A stretch of DNA of 64,000 nt from Cryomorphaceae bacterium 1068. Lineage in GTDB: Bacteria > Bacteroidota > Bacteroidia > Flavobacteriales_D > Cryomorphaceae. The position numbers and the translations under genes are program-made. Location of the stretch: positions 36,079 to 100,078 of the forward strand of contig JAPVXR010000016.1 of NCBI GenBank assembly GCA_027214385.1. Direction: 5' to 3'. The stretch's first letter is position 1. Each line of letters begins with the position of its first letter. The notes below the pieces were generated by a model, which saw only the letters and a program-made list of their open reading frames with translations, was not told where the DNA came from and did not search any database. Of the stretch, positions 27,732-36,571 are shown in pieces.

Positions 27732-28973
27732 ATGAAAAGGGTAGTGGTAACAGGAATGGGCGCGTTGACGCCAATCGGAAATACACTGGAAGAGTTTTGG
27801 AAAAACTCCGTAGCGGGAAAAAGCGGTGCAGGGCCTATCACCAAATTCAATGCGGAGCACTACAAGACCAAATTTGCCTGCGAGCTGAAGGATTATGACC
27901 CTACCAAGTACTTGGACCGCAACGAGATCAAGCGAACAGACCTTTTTACCCAATACGGAATGTGCGCGAGTGCAGAGGCCTTGGAAGATAGCGGATTGGA
28001 CTTGAATACCTTATCGCCATTTGACGTCGGGGTAATTTGGGGCTGCGGTCAGGGTGGAATGCACGTGCTCGAGACTGAGGTACAAAACTATGTGAATGGC
28101 GGCATGATACCGCGCTTCAGTCCGTTTCTGATTCCAAAGATTCTCACCAATATGGCGTCGGGGTTAATCTCGATGAAGTTTGGCTTGATGGGCATCAACT
28201 ATACGGCCGTTTCGGCATGTGCTTCGGCGAGTTCAGCCATTATGGATGCCTTTAATTACATCCGTTTGGGAAAAGCTACGGTGATTGTGACAGGAGGCTC
28301 TGAATCGGCCATTACTGAAGCTTCAGTGGGTGGATTTAATTCCATGAAGGCCATGTCGACGCGAAATGATGATGCGCAAGGTGCTTCCCGCCCCTTTGAC
28401 ACACAGCGCGATGGTTTTGTGATGGGCGAGGGGGCAGGTGCCTTGATCTTCGAAGAATACGAGCACGCCAAGGCGCGCGGCGCTAAGATATACGCCGAGG
28501 TAGTCGGTGCATCTATGACGGCCGATGCCTACCACATTTCATCTCCTCACCCTGAAGGTTTAGGAGCTTCGCATGCCATGCAGTCTGCATTGGCAGAAGC
28601 CCGACTCAACCCCGAAGAGGTCAACTACCTGAACGTGCATGCCACTTCAACTCCGGTAGGAGACTTGAGTGAGATCAATGCCATGCAAACCGTTTTCGGT
28701 GGAAATTACGCCAACCTGAAAGTGAGCGCAACCAAATCCATGACCGGTCACCTCTTGGGTGCTGCAGGAGCTGTGGAGGCTATCCTTTCGGTGAAGGCCA
28801 TCGAGAACAACATCATACCGCCCACCATCAACACCACTGAGAAGGACCCCGAAATACCGGGAGAGGTATCCATTGTATTGGGGGAAGCCATCGATCATCA
28901 AGTCAATGCCGCCATGAGCAATACCTTTGGCTTTGGCGGCCACAACGCCATATTGGTGTTTAAGGGAATCTAG
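27732..28973 (+). CDS. fabF: Beta-ketoacyl-ACP synthase II
   Basis: 413 residues, normal family length. MKRVVVTGMGALTPIGN start, nucleophile Cys in AVSACASASSAI (about residue 163), first catalytic His in NVHATSTPVGD (about 303), second in MTGHLLGAAGAVEAI (about 338), the Lys just before it (TKSMTG), and the end FGFGGHNAILVF. It condenses malonyl-ACP with acyl-ACP in fatty-acid elongation. It stands alone here; no acpP is visible immediately upstream, unlike many bacteria. Confidence 0.97.
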   Translation: MKRVVVTGMGALTPIGNTLEEFWKNSVAGKSGAGPITKFNAEHYKTKFACELKDYDPTKYLDRNEIKRTDLFTQYGMCASAEALEDSGLDLNTLSPFDVGVIWGCGQGGMHVLETEVQNYVNGGMIPRFSPFLIPKILTNMASGLISMKFGLMGINYTAVSACASASSAIMDAFNYIRLGKATVIVTGGSESAITEASVGGFNSMKAMSTRNDDAQGASRPFDTQRDGFVMGEGAGALIFEEYEHAKARGAKIYAEVVGASMTADAYHISSPHPEGLGASHAMQSALAEARLNPEEVNYLNVHATSTPVGDLSEINAMQTVFGGNYANLKVSATKSMTGHLLGAAGAVEAILSVKAIENNIIPPTINTTEKDPEIPGEVSIVLGEAIDHQVNAAMSNTFGFGGHNAILVFKGI

Positions 28974-29091
28974 TCCATATAAGCTTCGAAGTACGTACTT
29001 TACGCATTGAAAAAAATTCGGAAGATGACTGTCCTATTTGATCCGTTTCAAATGGAGCCATAGTACATTCGGATAGCTAAAAAAGTATACC

Positions 29092-29289
29092 ATGGGAATA
29101 TTCTGGGATTTATTGCAAGAAGATGAGCTGGAAAAGCAAAAGGAGCAGACGAGTAGTGTTGAGGAGCGCGTAAAGCTTTTGGAAGAAGATTTGGCAACGA
29201 CCAAGGCCTTGCTCAAAAAGACGCTGATGGCGCTGGAAACACATTTGGTAAAGGACATTGACGGTGACGGAAAGGCAGGTGAGGGCTAA
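29092..29289 (+). CDS. Small coiled-coil protein, unknown
   Basis: 65 residues. Starts MGIFWDLLQEDELEKQKEQ, followed by a heptad-rich helix (VEERVKLLEEDLATTKALLKKTLMALETHL) and a short DIDGDGKAGEG tail resembling a calcium-loop motif. No family recognised. Composition and frame suggest a real gene; it is short and co-directional with fabF. Confidence 0.6.
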   Translation: MGIFWDLLQEDELEKQKEQTSSVEERVKLLEEDLATTKALLKKTLMALETHLVKDIDGDGKAGEG

Positions 29290-29343
29290 TCCTATCAATT
29301 TTGCCGGGTATAACGCACACATCAAAATTGAAGTAGACAATCA

Positions 29344-30093
29344 ATGATCAAATTCTTCCGACACATCCGACAACGAATGATTAAAGAGAGCAGGTTTTCG
29401 AAGTATATGCTCTATGCCATCGGTGAAATCGTACTAGTGGTCATTGGCATACTGATCGCTCTTCAGATCAACAATTGGAACGAGCAAAAAAAAGAGCTGA
29501 AGACTGTGACGGTCTTGGCCAATTCTCTCAAGGAAGATTTGAATAAGGACGTTGAGTTTTTGCAAGGTGCTTTGGAATTTAGCCAAAAGAAAATAAGCAG
29601 TTGTGATACTCTATTGGCACTCTTATCAGTGCCTCAAGAAAATTGGGATGTGGAAGGCATTTATAGAAGCCTAAACACTGCCGGGCAATCAAATCCGTTT
29701 TTTCCTACAACGGGTACTTACAAGCAAATCGTCACGTCCGGGTCCCTCAAACTTTTTGATCAATCCATAGCCAATCAGCTAAATGGGTATGATATGCAGT
29801 TGCAGAAATTGGCCTATTGGACAGATGCTGAGGACAAAACACTTTGGCTCATCGCAGACATTGCCTGGAAGGGTATGAGTATGCAAGCCATCGCAGATAT
29901 TCGTTTCAATCATGTACAGACCAGAGAGCTGATTATGGATATTCCACCGGCATCAGTCAATGAATTCATCAATCTCACATCCGCCATAAAGACATACAGA
30001 ACCAAAGCGGAAATGGAGTATAGGAAGCAATTGAGTCTTGCTGATGACTTAATAGATTCATTAAATGAGACTTATGATTTGAAGGAACGATGA
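29344..30093 (+). CDS. DUF6090 membrane-anchored protein
   Basis: 249 residues. The DUF6090 start is clear: MIKFFRHIRQRMIKESRFSK, then a membrane helix YMLYAIGEIVLVVIGILIAL and QINNWNEQKK. The rest is a helical soluble domain (about 55-245). A second member lies at 38287. Function is unknown; such genes often occur as tandem copies in Flavobacteria, and a 22-codon remnant of another copy starts at its stop codon. Confidence 0.85.
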   Translation: MIKFFRHIRQRMIKESRFSKYMLYAIGEIVLVVIGILIALQINNWNEQKKELKTVTVLANSLKEDLNKDVEFLQGALEFSQKKISSCDTLLALLSVPQENWDVEGIYRSLNTAGQSNPFFPTTGTYKQIVTSGSLKLFDQSIANQLNGYDMQLQKLAYWTDAEDKTLWLIADIAWKGMSMQAIADIRFNHVQTRELIMDIPPASVNEFINLTSAIKTYRTKAEMEYRKQLSLADDLIDSLNETYDLKER

Positions 30094-30158
30094 TCAAATT
30101 CTTCAGATATTTTTGCCAATCTCTTTTCTTCAATTTCACTTTCATCCATTTCAATTGA
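30090..30158 (+). pseudogene. Remnant of a further DUF6090 copy (start only)
   Basis: An ATG overlapping the stop of the DUF6090 gene (ATGA) begins MIKFFRYFCQ, the same opening as MIKFFRHIRQ, but the frame ends after 22 codons at 30158. It reads as the decayed 5' end of a tandem duplicate. It might alternatively be a chance out-of-frame peptide. Confidence 0.35.
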
Positions 30159-30165
30159 AAATTAT

Positions 30166-31188
30166 ATGCTCACATCCCAACTTATAGATATCATTCAAGG
30201 CATCCCAAAAGCCGAACTCCACTTGCACATCGAAGGGAGTTTTGAGCCCGAACTTATGTTTGAGATTGCCAAGAGAAATAACATCGCCCTTGCTTACGAT
30301 TCCATTGAATCGCTGAAGGAAGCTTACACTTTCAACAATCTCCAAGAGTTTTTGGACATCTACTACACAGGTGCTCAAGTACTGATTCACGAGCAAGACT
30401 TTTTCGACTTGACGTGGGCATACCTAACTAAAGTACACAGCCAAAATGTAGTTCACGTAGAAGTGTTTTTCGATCCGCAAACTCATACTGAAAGAGGTGT
30501 TCCTTTCGATGTGGTGATCAACGGCATTCACAAAGCGCTGGAGAAAGCCAAGAGCGAATGGAACATGTCTTACAAACTCATCATGTGCTACCTGCGCCAC
30601 TTGAGCGAAGAAGAGGCCTTTAAGACACTCGAAGCCTCCTTGCCTTTCAAAGAATGGATAACCGGTGTAGGCTTGGACTCAGCAGAGCGCGGTAACCCGC
30701 CGAGCAAATTTACGAGGGTCTTCAAGGCATCGGCTGCTCATGGCTACAAGTTGGCGGCGCACGCAGGAGAGGAGGGGCCTGCAGAATACATTTGGGAAGC
30801 CCTCGATTTGCTAAATGTAGTACGGGTAGATCACGGAAACCGCTGTTTGGATGACGAAAAACTGGTGGAACGACTGGTTGAACTTCAAATGCCCTTAACC
30901 TTGTGCCCCTTGTGTAACCTTCAACTCAAGGTGATTAAAAGAATGGAAGATCATCCGGTGGCCAATTTGCTAGAGAAAGGAGTGTTGGCAACGATCAACT
31001 CGGATGATCCCGCTTACTTCGGTGGCTACATGAACGAGAATTACTACGAAACCGCAAAGGCGCTGAACTTAAGTAAGGATCAATTGAAGCAATTGGCGAT
31101 CAATGCTTTTAAAGCCAGTTGGTTGACTCCTGAAGAAAAAGAGAAACACATTGCTCAGGTAAAGAATTACTTCGACTCCTTTAATTAA
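30166..31188 (+). CDS. Adenine deaminase (ADE-type adenosine/adenine deaminase family)
   Basis: 340 residues. Metal ligands HLH in KAELHLHIEGSFEPEL (about residue 18), AHAGEEGPAEYIWEAL (catalytic His/Glu region, about 200), DHGNRCLDD, and the Asp-Asp in TINSDDPAYFGGYMNENY. The SDDPAYFGGY signature and FFDPQTHTERG are those of the adenine-deaminase branch rather than adenosine deaminase, which has NTDDP. LCPLCN replaces the usual CPxSN, with Cys for Ser. Expected reaction: adenine to hypoxanthine plus ammonia in purine salvage. Upstream space is only 7 nt beyond the DUF6090 remnant. Confidence 0.9.
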   Translation: MLTSQLIDIIQGIPKAELHLHIEGSFEPELMFEIAKRNNIALAYDSIESLKEAYTFNNLQEFLDIYYTGAQVLIHEQDFFDLTWAYLTKVHSQNVVHVEVFFDPQTHTERGVPFDVVINGIHKALEKAKSEWNMSYKLIMCYLRHLSEEEAFKTLEASLPFKEWITGVGLDSAERGNPPSKFTRVFKASAAHGYKLAAHAGEEGPAEYIWEALDLLNVVRVDHGNRCLDDEKLVERLVELQMPLTLCPLCNLQLKVIKRMEDHPVANLLEKGVLATINSDDPAYFGGYMNENYYETAKALNLSKDQLKQLAINAFKASWLTPEEKEKHIAQVKNYFDSFN

Positions 31189-31228
31189 GATTCGTTGCGG
31201 AGCCTTTCATTTGCATTAACTACAGAAA

Positions 31229-31696
31229 ATGGGATTCAACATTGTACTTATCGAACCTGAGATTCCAACAAACACCGGGAATATCGGTCGCTTGAGTTTG
31301 GCTTCGGGATCGAGCTTGCACCTCGTCAAGCCATTCGGCTTTGAGCTGGATGATAAGAGGGTTAAGCGGGCTGGCCTCGACTACTGGCAGCACATCACCC
31401 TTCATATCTACGATAGTATTGACGATTTCTTTGAGAAAAACAAAGGCAAGCAATTCGCTTTCTTCTCAAGTCACGGAGCTCAGGACTATACCTCCATCGA
31501 TTACCAAGACGAGATGTTTCTGATCTTCGGAAAGGAATCAATGGGGCTACCTAAAGAGCTGGTAGCGGCAAACTCTTCTAAAGTCTACCAAATCCCCATT
31601 TTCAGCCCGCACATTCGAAGCCTTAATCTGGCCAATTCAGTCAGCATAGTCGTTTACGAAGGCATTAGAAATTTAGGGTTGTCGAGGCCATTGTAA
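31229..31696 (+). CDS. trmL: tRNA (cytidine/uridine-34-2'-O)-methyltransferase
   Basis: 155 residues, normal for TrmL of the SPOUT class. FNIVLIEPEIPTNTGNIGRL start, GFELDDKRVKRAGLDYW (matching the family's substrate region), FGKESMGLPKEL, and the knot end IPIFSPHIRSLNLANSVSIVVYEGIRN. It methylates the 2'-O of the wobble base of tRNA-Leu isoacceptors. Stands in a short run of housekeeping genes. Confidence 0.95.
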   Translation: MGFNIVLIEPEIPTNTGNIGRLSLASGSSLHLVKPFGFELDDKRVKRAGLDYWQHITLHIYDSIDDFFEKNKGKQFAFFSSHGAQDYTSIDYQDEMFLIFGKESMGLPKELVAANSSKVYQIPIFSPHIRSLNLANSVSIVVYEGIRNLGLSRPL

Positions 31697-31742
31697 GTGA
31701 TATCTTGCGTGAAGATCAATTTGTCATAAAAACAAAATAGCC

Positions 31743-32249
31743 ATGAAACCAGCATACCCCAGATCATTTTCCCATATTGGAATTACCGTTCCCGACATAC
31801 ATAAAGCCGTTCAGTTCTACTCGGAAGTGATGGGCTGGTATACCATCATGGCCCCGTCGAAGGTGAAGAAGGAGAAGGAGACTGCTATTGGCCAAATGTG
31901 CATCGATGTATTTGGAGATGACTGGGAAGAGTTTGAGATTGCCCACATGTCTACGTCGGATGGAATTGGAATTGAGCTCTTTTCATTTCCTCACGGGGTA
32001 AAAGAAGCGCCGGCTTTTAACCCTTTCAACACCGGTCTTTTCCACTTTTGTGTGCAAGATCCAGAGATCGAAGCTTTGACAAAAAAAATCGTGGAGCACG
32101 GAGGAAAACAACGCATGCCCATTCGGGAATACTACCCCGATGAAAAGCCATTTAAAATGGTTTACGTCGAAGATCCATTCGGGATAGTCTTCGAAATCTA
32201 CACCCACAGCTACGAGTTGACCTACTCTTCGGGTGCTTACCAAAAGTAA
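31743..32249 (+). CDS. VOC-fold (glyoxalase-like) protein
   Basis: 168 residues. FSHIGITVPDIHKAVQFYSEVMGWY opens the first half; GLFHFCVQDPEIEALTKKIVEHGG and VYVEDPFGIVFEIYTHSYEL form the second with the terminal metal-site Glu. Metal-dependent lyase, dioxygenase or epimerase activities are known in the superfamily; the substrate is unknown here. It is followed by a terminator that serves the opposite strand. Confidence 0.85.
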   Translation: MKPAYPRSFSHIGITVPDIHKAVQFYSEVMGWYTIMAPSKVKKEKETAIGQMCIDVFGDDWEEFEIAHMSTSDGIGIELFSFPHGVKEAPAFNPFNTGLFHFCVQDPEIEALTKKIVEHGGKQRMPIREYYPDEKPFKMVYVEDPFGIVFEIYTHSYELTYSSGAYQK

Positions 32250-32255
32250 TAGGCT

Positions 32256-32288
32256 AAAAAAAGCCCGACGCTGGTATCACGTCGGGCT
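32256..32288 (-). terminator. Terminator for the T9SS beta-helix-like gene
   Basis: AGCCCGACG, 9-nt loop, CGTCGGGCT. The A-run 32256-32262 gives a seven-T tract on the minus strand. It lies 22 nt after the stop at 32310. Confidence 0.92.
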
Positions 32289-32309
32289 GATTCATGTTTA
32301 GTTGTTTTT

Positions 32310-34208
32310 TTATTCCTTGATCACTTTGCGAACAGCCTGTTTTCCATCAGCAATGATGTGCACCAAGTAGATGCCTTGCGCTTCTTGAATTTCTAAGAAG
32401 ATTACTTCTCTGCCATTGGCAGTTTGACTGGATACCGTGCGGCCTGTTATGTCTCTTACCGTTATGGTAAGGTCTTCCACGTACTGACCGAAAGCCAATT
32501 GGAATCGGCCGTTGCTCGGGTTGGGGCTTACCTTCAAATCGGGTAGGGCAGCAGTCAGGTCTTCCGTACGGAGGACGATGTTTGACACTCTAAGCGTCAC
32601 GTCCGTGTCGGTTACATCCACATCAAAAGTGAATGTATCTCCTTCGTAGACTGCTTCTACCGTGGAGGGAAGATCAGCCACAGTGGTATCGACGTAAGTC
32701 ATCACCACAAATTCATCGTCGAGTTGGGGGCTATACCCGAGGTTGATATCGAAGGTTCCAAATAGAGAAAGGTTATCTCCATCGATGATGAATACGTCAT
32801 GCTCTGTCTCAGGAGTAGTGCCATTGATATCAAGGTGGTAAACAGCTTCGGCCGATGTTGTCAGGTTATTGCCCGAATAGGTGATGCTTCCCACTGTTTC
32901 TCCAGGATAGAGATCTCCTTCCAAAGCACTGTTATTGCTATTTATATTGAATGTGCCATCGCCTCTCAGTTCACCATTTCCATTGTATTCCGAACCGAAC
33001 CAAACAGAATCATTTCCGAGATTTACTACTCCTGATTCTATATTATTCACATTTGCTGCTACGGAAATGAATCCTTCGCCGGCTTGAAAGTTGATTTGCC
33101 CGGTATTCAAAAGATTGGCTGCAGCGAAAGAGCCCGATATGGCCATGCTTTGATTTACGTTGATGATTCCATCTGCTTGGTTATCCAGCACAGTGCCTTG
33201 TGATAGAACAAAATTTTCTTCAGTATTTATGTTTAACACCCCGTGGTTAACTAATGTACTACCGAGAATCGAGCTTCCACCCGTTACATTGATCGTCGAA
33301 AAATTGTTTAGTACACCCGTGAAGTCTTGGCTTGCACCGTCCCATGCCACTTGTCCGTTCCCCGAAAAGTTAAAAGAAGCGGATGTCTCATCTAAAATCC
33401 TGAGGTTGCTATTGACGGTTAGCGGTCCTTCAAGTTCTCCTGTGTGATCGCCTTCAAGGGTCTTAAGTAAATTACTCCAAATCATCTCAGAAGACTCAGC
33501 TATGTTTAAGACAGCTCCTTGGGTTGTTATCTGAGAGGTGATATCAACGGTACCGCTGGTAATGTTCCATTCGCCATTGGTATTGATAACCGGAACCGCA
33601 ATGATCGCGGTGTTGGTTCCGCCTGTTTTATTGATGGTTCCTTCATTGGTCAAGGAGTAGTTGCTCAAGAATCCCGCCGCAGTAATGGTGAGGTCTTCAT
33701 CGATATTCATAACTCCTGTTGGGCTGATTTTCAAGACAACGTTACCTGTCAAGCTAAATGTGCCGGTGCCTCCTTCCTCGAAATTGATGGAGCCGGGCGC
33801 GGTAACGTCCAAAATTCCGTTTCCGGTCATTCCTTTTTCCAGATCGCTGGTTACGTTGAGCATTCCTGCGACGGTTAACACGCCATTCCCACCAAAAACG
33901 ATGTCTCCTGTCACCAGATCGACAACCGATCCGGCCGCAAAAATCGAACTCTCAACAAAGGCGAGATTAGCATTGATGTCCATTGTAGCCCCTGCATTCA
34001 CCGTAATCATATTGCATACAGCATTTTCGTTGATATCTAATGTGGCATTGGATGGGATGACTACGTTATCGTTTACCGTTGGAACTCCTTCGGGAGCCCA
34101 TTTGGTTTCGTCATGCCAGACCCCGCCATCATCGGATATCCATGTTTTAGTTTGAGCGTTTGCGGTAACTGCGAGCAAGACGAATAATAAAGCGTAAATG
34201 TTTTTCAT
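32310..34208 (-). CDS. Secreted beta-helix-like repeat protein with T9SS sorting domain
   Basis: 632 residues. Signal peptide ends TANAQT. The opening WISDDGGVWHDETKWAPEGVPTVNDNVVIP resembles the start of G8/right-handed beta-helix proteins. It continues with many short repeated strands (LNINTEENFVLSQG, VLDNQADGIINVNQSMAI, VLKISPTGVMNIDEDL), as in passenger-type surface proteins. Residues about 560-632 (VSPNPSNGRFQLAF to KVIKE) are a type A T9SS sorting domain. Expected to be exposed at the cell surface, perhaps as adhesin. No enzyme motif is visible. Confidence 0.82.
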   Translation of the reverse strand: MKNIYALLFVLLAVTANAQTKTWISDDGGVWHDETKWAPEGVPTVNDNVVIPSNATLDINENAVCNMITVNAGATMDINANLAFVESSIFAAGSVVDLVTGDIVFGGNGVLTVAGMLNVTSDLEKGMTGNGILDVTAPGSINFEEGGTGTFSLTGNVVLKISPTGVMNIDEDLTITAAGFLSNYSLTNEGTINKTGGTNTAIIAVPVINTNGEWNITSGTVDITSQITTQGAVLNIAESSEMIWSNLLKTLEGDHTGELEGPLTVNSNLRILDETSASFNFSGNGQVAWDGASQDFTGVLNNFSTINVTGGSSILGSTLVNHGVLNINTEENFVLSQGTVLDNQADGIINVNQSMAISGSFAAANLLNTGQINFQAGEGFISVAANVNNIESGVVNLGNDSVWFGSEYNGNGELRGDGTFNINSNNSALEGDLYPGETVGSITYSGNNLTTSAEAVYHLDINGTTPETEHDVFIIDGDNLSLFGTFDINLGYSPQLDDEFVVMTYVDTTVADLPSTVEAVYEGDTFTFDVDVTDTDVTLRVSNIVLRTEDLTAALPDLKVSPNPSNGRFQLAFGQYVEDLTITVRDITGRTVSSQTANGREVIFLEIQEAQGIYLVHIIADGKQAVRKVIKE

Positions 34209-34483
34209 AATACATTGTTTTGGTAGGAAATGATTGTATCGAGAAATGGGTTTTTCGTTTTAGCCATCACTCTTTGCTCTACTCATCGAGCCATCGCAGA
34301 AAAGGTGAACGTGTATCCGAGCCTTTTTTCGGCAGCATCCTGAAAATGCCGGATATGAATTAAATGGATAAGTGGTCCTGCAAAGGAAAAAGCCAGTTTA
34401 ATCCAGGTGCTATTCAATTGACAAATAGGAAAGTGTCAGTAGGATGTGTACTTTGTTTCTCTTAATCAACCTCGACCTATATC

Positions 34484-36547
34484 ATGAAGCCTAGTTTTTT
34501 CCTGGTCTTACTGCTTTTTACCACTACTCTGGTAGCACAATCGCACCGCGATTCCTTGCGCATGGTTTGGAACGATGCCTCGCAAGCCGACACCTCTCGG
34601 CTCAATGCACTAGATGAGCTATTCGAAGATTTAATTGATACAGATCCCGATAGTGCTATCTACTATTCAAACCTGCAATACGATTTTGCCGAAGTGCGAG
34701 GACTCAAGGAGGAAAAGGCAAAGGCATTGAACAATATCGGTTTGGCAAATGACGAAAAAGGAGAGTTGGAAAAAGCCTTAGAGCAATTCCAAAAAGCCCA
34801 CGATTTGTACGAAGAAGTTGGCAATAGAAAAGGGATGGGCGAAGCCTTGAAAAGCATTGGGTCGGTTTATTGGACTAAGGGAGAATATGCTGTTTCTATT
34901 AATTATAACGTGAAAAGTAAAGATATCGCTGTAGAAATTGGTGATCGAGAAATGGAGGCCGGATGTTTAAGAAGCATGTCATATTCTTATTTCAATCAAG
35001 GGCAATTTGCTACATCTACCCAATTAGTAATGGAGAGCTTGGATATAAGTGAAGAGATCAATGATGATTTTGGAGTAGCGTGGTGCATTAATGCCTTGGG
35101 GGTTATATATTCTACACAGGGAAACGAAGAAAAAGCGTTGGAATACTATATCCGAGGTTTGGAAATGAATGAAGAAGCGAAAGATACCATATCCATATCT
35201 TTTTCCTTACGCAACATCGGAAGTAGTCTTTTAGAAATGGGGGACGATGAAAAGGCTTTGGAGTATTTTGAAAGGTGTTTGGTGCTCGATAAGGCGATGA
35301 CCGCAAAAAGGAGTTTGTCCATTACTCTCAGCGCAATGGGGCGTCTTTCCCAAAACCAAGGCAATTTCGAACTGGCCCTAGATTATTACAACCAAAGTCA
35401 AGATTTGGCTGAAGAATTAAAGAACAGAGACATGGTAAAAGATAGACTAGAAACCATCGGCAATCTACATTTAGAAATGGGCAATCTCGACCTGGGTGTA
35501 TTGAACTGCAAAAAAAGCTATGACATTGCCATGGAAATTGGATCAATCGAAGGTCTGATGGACGCTTGTGAATGTCTTCATAAGGGATATAAAGCCAAAG
35601 GTGATTTTGCCGCTGCCCTGAAGTACCACGAAGAATTCCTCGTTTATGATGACAGCATGAACGTTGCTGCCCTTGGGGAGGACTTGCAGCAAATGGAGTT
35701 TGCAAACCTGATGAAAGAAGATAGTTTGAGGAGCGAAACCGAAAATATCAGGGTGCAATTGGCACATGAAATTGAGGTGTCGGAAAAAGAGAGATCAAGA
35801 AATCTGTTTATGGCCGGTGGGATCATATTATTTCTGCTGGCTATTGGCTTGTTTACGCGAAACCGCCACGTAAAGAAGTCCAGAGATACAATCAGCCATG
35901 AGAAAGATCGATCCGAAAATTTATTGCTCAGTATGCTTCCCGAAGAGATCGCAGAAGAACTCAAAGAAAACGGCAGGGCAGAGGCCAGAGATTTTGATAT
36001 CGTTTCCATACTTTTTACCGATTTTAAGGGGTTTACGGCTGCCAGTGAAAAGATGAGTGCCCAAGATTTGGTGGCGGAGCTCAACACTTGCTTCGAAGCT
36101 TTTGATCGCATTGTAGACAAATACGGTATCGAAAAAATCAAGACCATCGGAGATGCTTACATGTGTGCGGGTGGGCTGCCATTGCCCGATGAGACTTCTG
36201 TCAAGAAAACAGTCATTGCCGGGCTGGAGATGCAAGCCTTTATGAAAAAACGAAAAGCTCAGCGAGATAGCGCGGGGAAGCCTGCCTTCGACATGCGTGT
36301 AGGTATCCATACAGGCCCTGTAGTAGCAGGTATTGTCGGGTTCAAGAGATTCCAGTACGACATTTGGGGCGATACGGTAAACCTCGCTTCCAGAATGGAG
36401 AGTAGCGGTGAGGTAGGGAAAGTAAACATCTCACAAGCCACCTATGATCATCTGAAAGATGAGCCTGACTTTAGCTTCGAAAGTCGAGGGAAAATCGATG
36501 CTAGAGGAAAGGGGAAAGTGGAAATGTACTTTGTAAAAGAAGCATAA
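34484..36547 (+). CDS. Membrane adenylate cyclase with N-terminal TPR sensor domain
   Basis: 687 residues. Signal peptide (to LVAQS), about eight tetratricopeptide repeats at 55-400 (for example KAKALNNIGLANDEKGELEKALEQF), one membrane helix near 440-460 (FMAGGIILFLLAIGLF), a coiled linker, and a class III cyclase domain (about 492-685). Metal Asp residues lie in SILFTDFKGFTAASEKMS. EKIKTIGDAYM supplies the Lys and FQYDIWGDTVNLASRME the Asp that choose ATP over GTP; the Asn and Arg of the transition-state pair are in the last motif. So it should make cAMP in response to a periplasmic signal. A cAMP-receptor consensus site lies at 21986 in this window. Confidence 0.9.
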   Translation: MKPSFFLVLLLFTTTLVAQSHRDSLRMVWNDASQADTSRLNALDELFEDLIDTDPDSAIYYSNLQYDFAEVRGLKEEKAKALNNIGLANDEKGELEKALEQFQKAHDLYEEVGNRKGMGEALKSIGSVYWTKGEYAVSINYNVKSKDIAVEIGDREMEAGCLRSMSYSYFNQGQFATSTQLVMESLDISEEINDDFGVAWCINALGVIYSTQGNEEKALEYYIRGLEMNEEAKDTISISFSLRNIGSSLLEMGDDEKALEYFERCLVLDKAMTAKRSLSITLSAMGRLSQNQGNFELALDYYNQSQDLAEELKNRDMVKDRLETIGNLHLEMGNLDLGVLNCKKSYDIAMEIGSIEGLMDACECLHKGYKAKGDFAAALKYHEEFLVYDDSMNVAALGEDLQQMEFANLMKEDSLRSETENIRVQLAHEIEVSEKERSRNLFMAGGIILFLLAIGLFTRNRHVKKSRDTISHEKDRSENLLLSMLPEEIAEELKENGRAEARDFDIVSILFTDFKGFTAASEKMSAQDLVAELNTCFEAFDRIVDKYGIEKIKTIGDAYMCAGGLPLPDETSVKKTVIAGLEMQAFMKKRKAQRDSAGKPAFDMRVGIHTGPVVAGIVGFKRFQYDIWGDTVNLASRMESSGEVGKVNISQATYDHLKDEPDFSFESRGKIDARGKGKVEMYFVKEA

Positions 36548-36571
36548 AATCAATATGCAACTTTTGGTATA

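Noticed and set aside
28989..29000. 12-bp palindrome AAGTACGTACTT after fabF
   Set aside because: Short, no U-tract and no gene-control context; likely chance.
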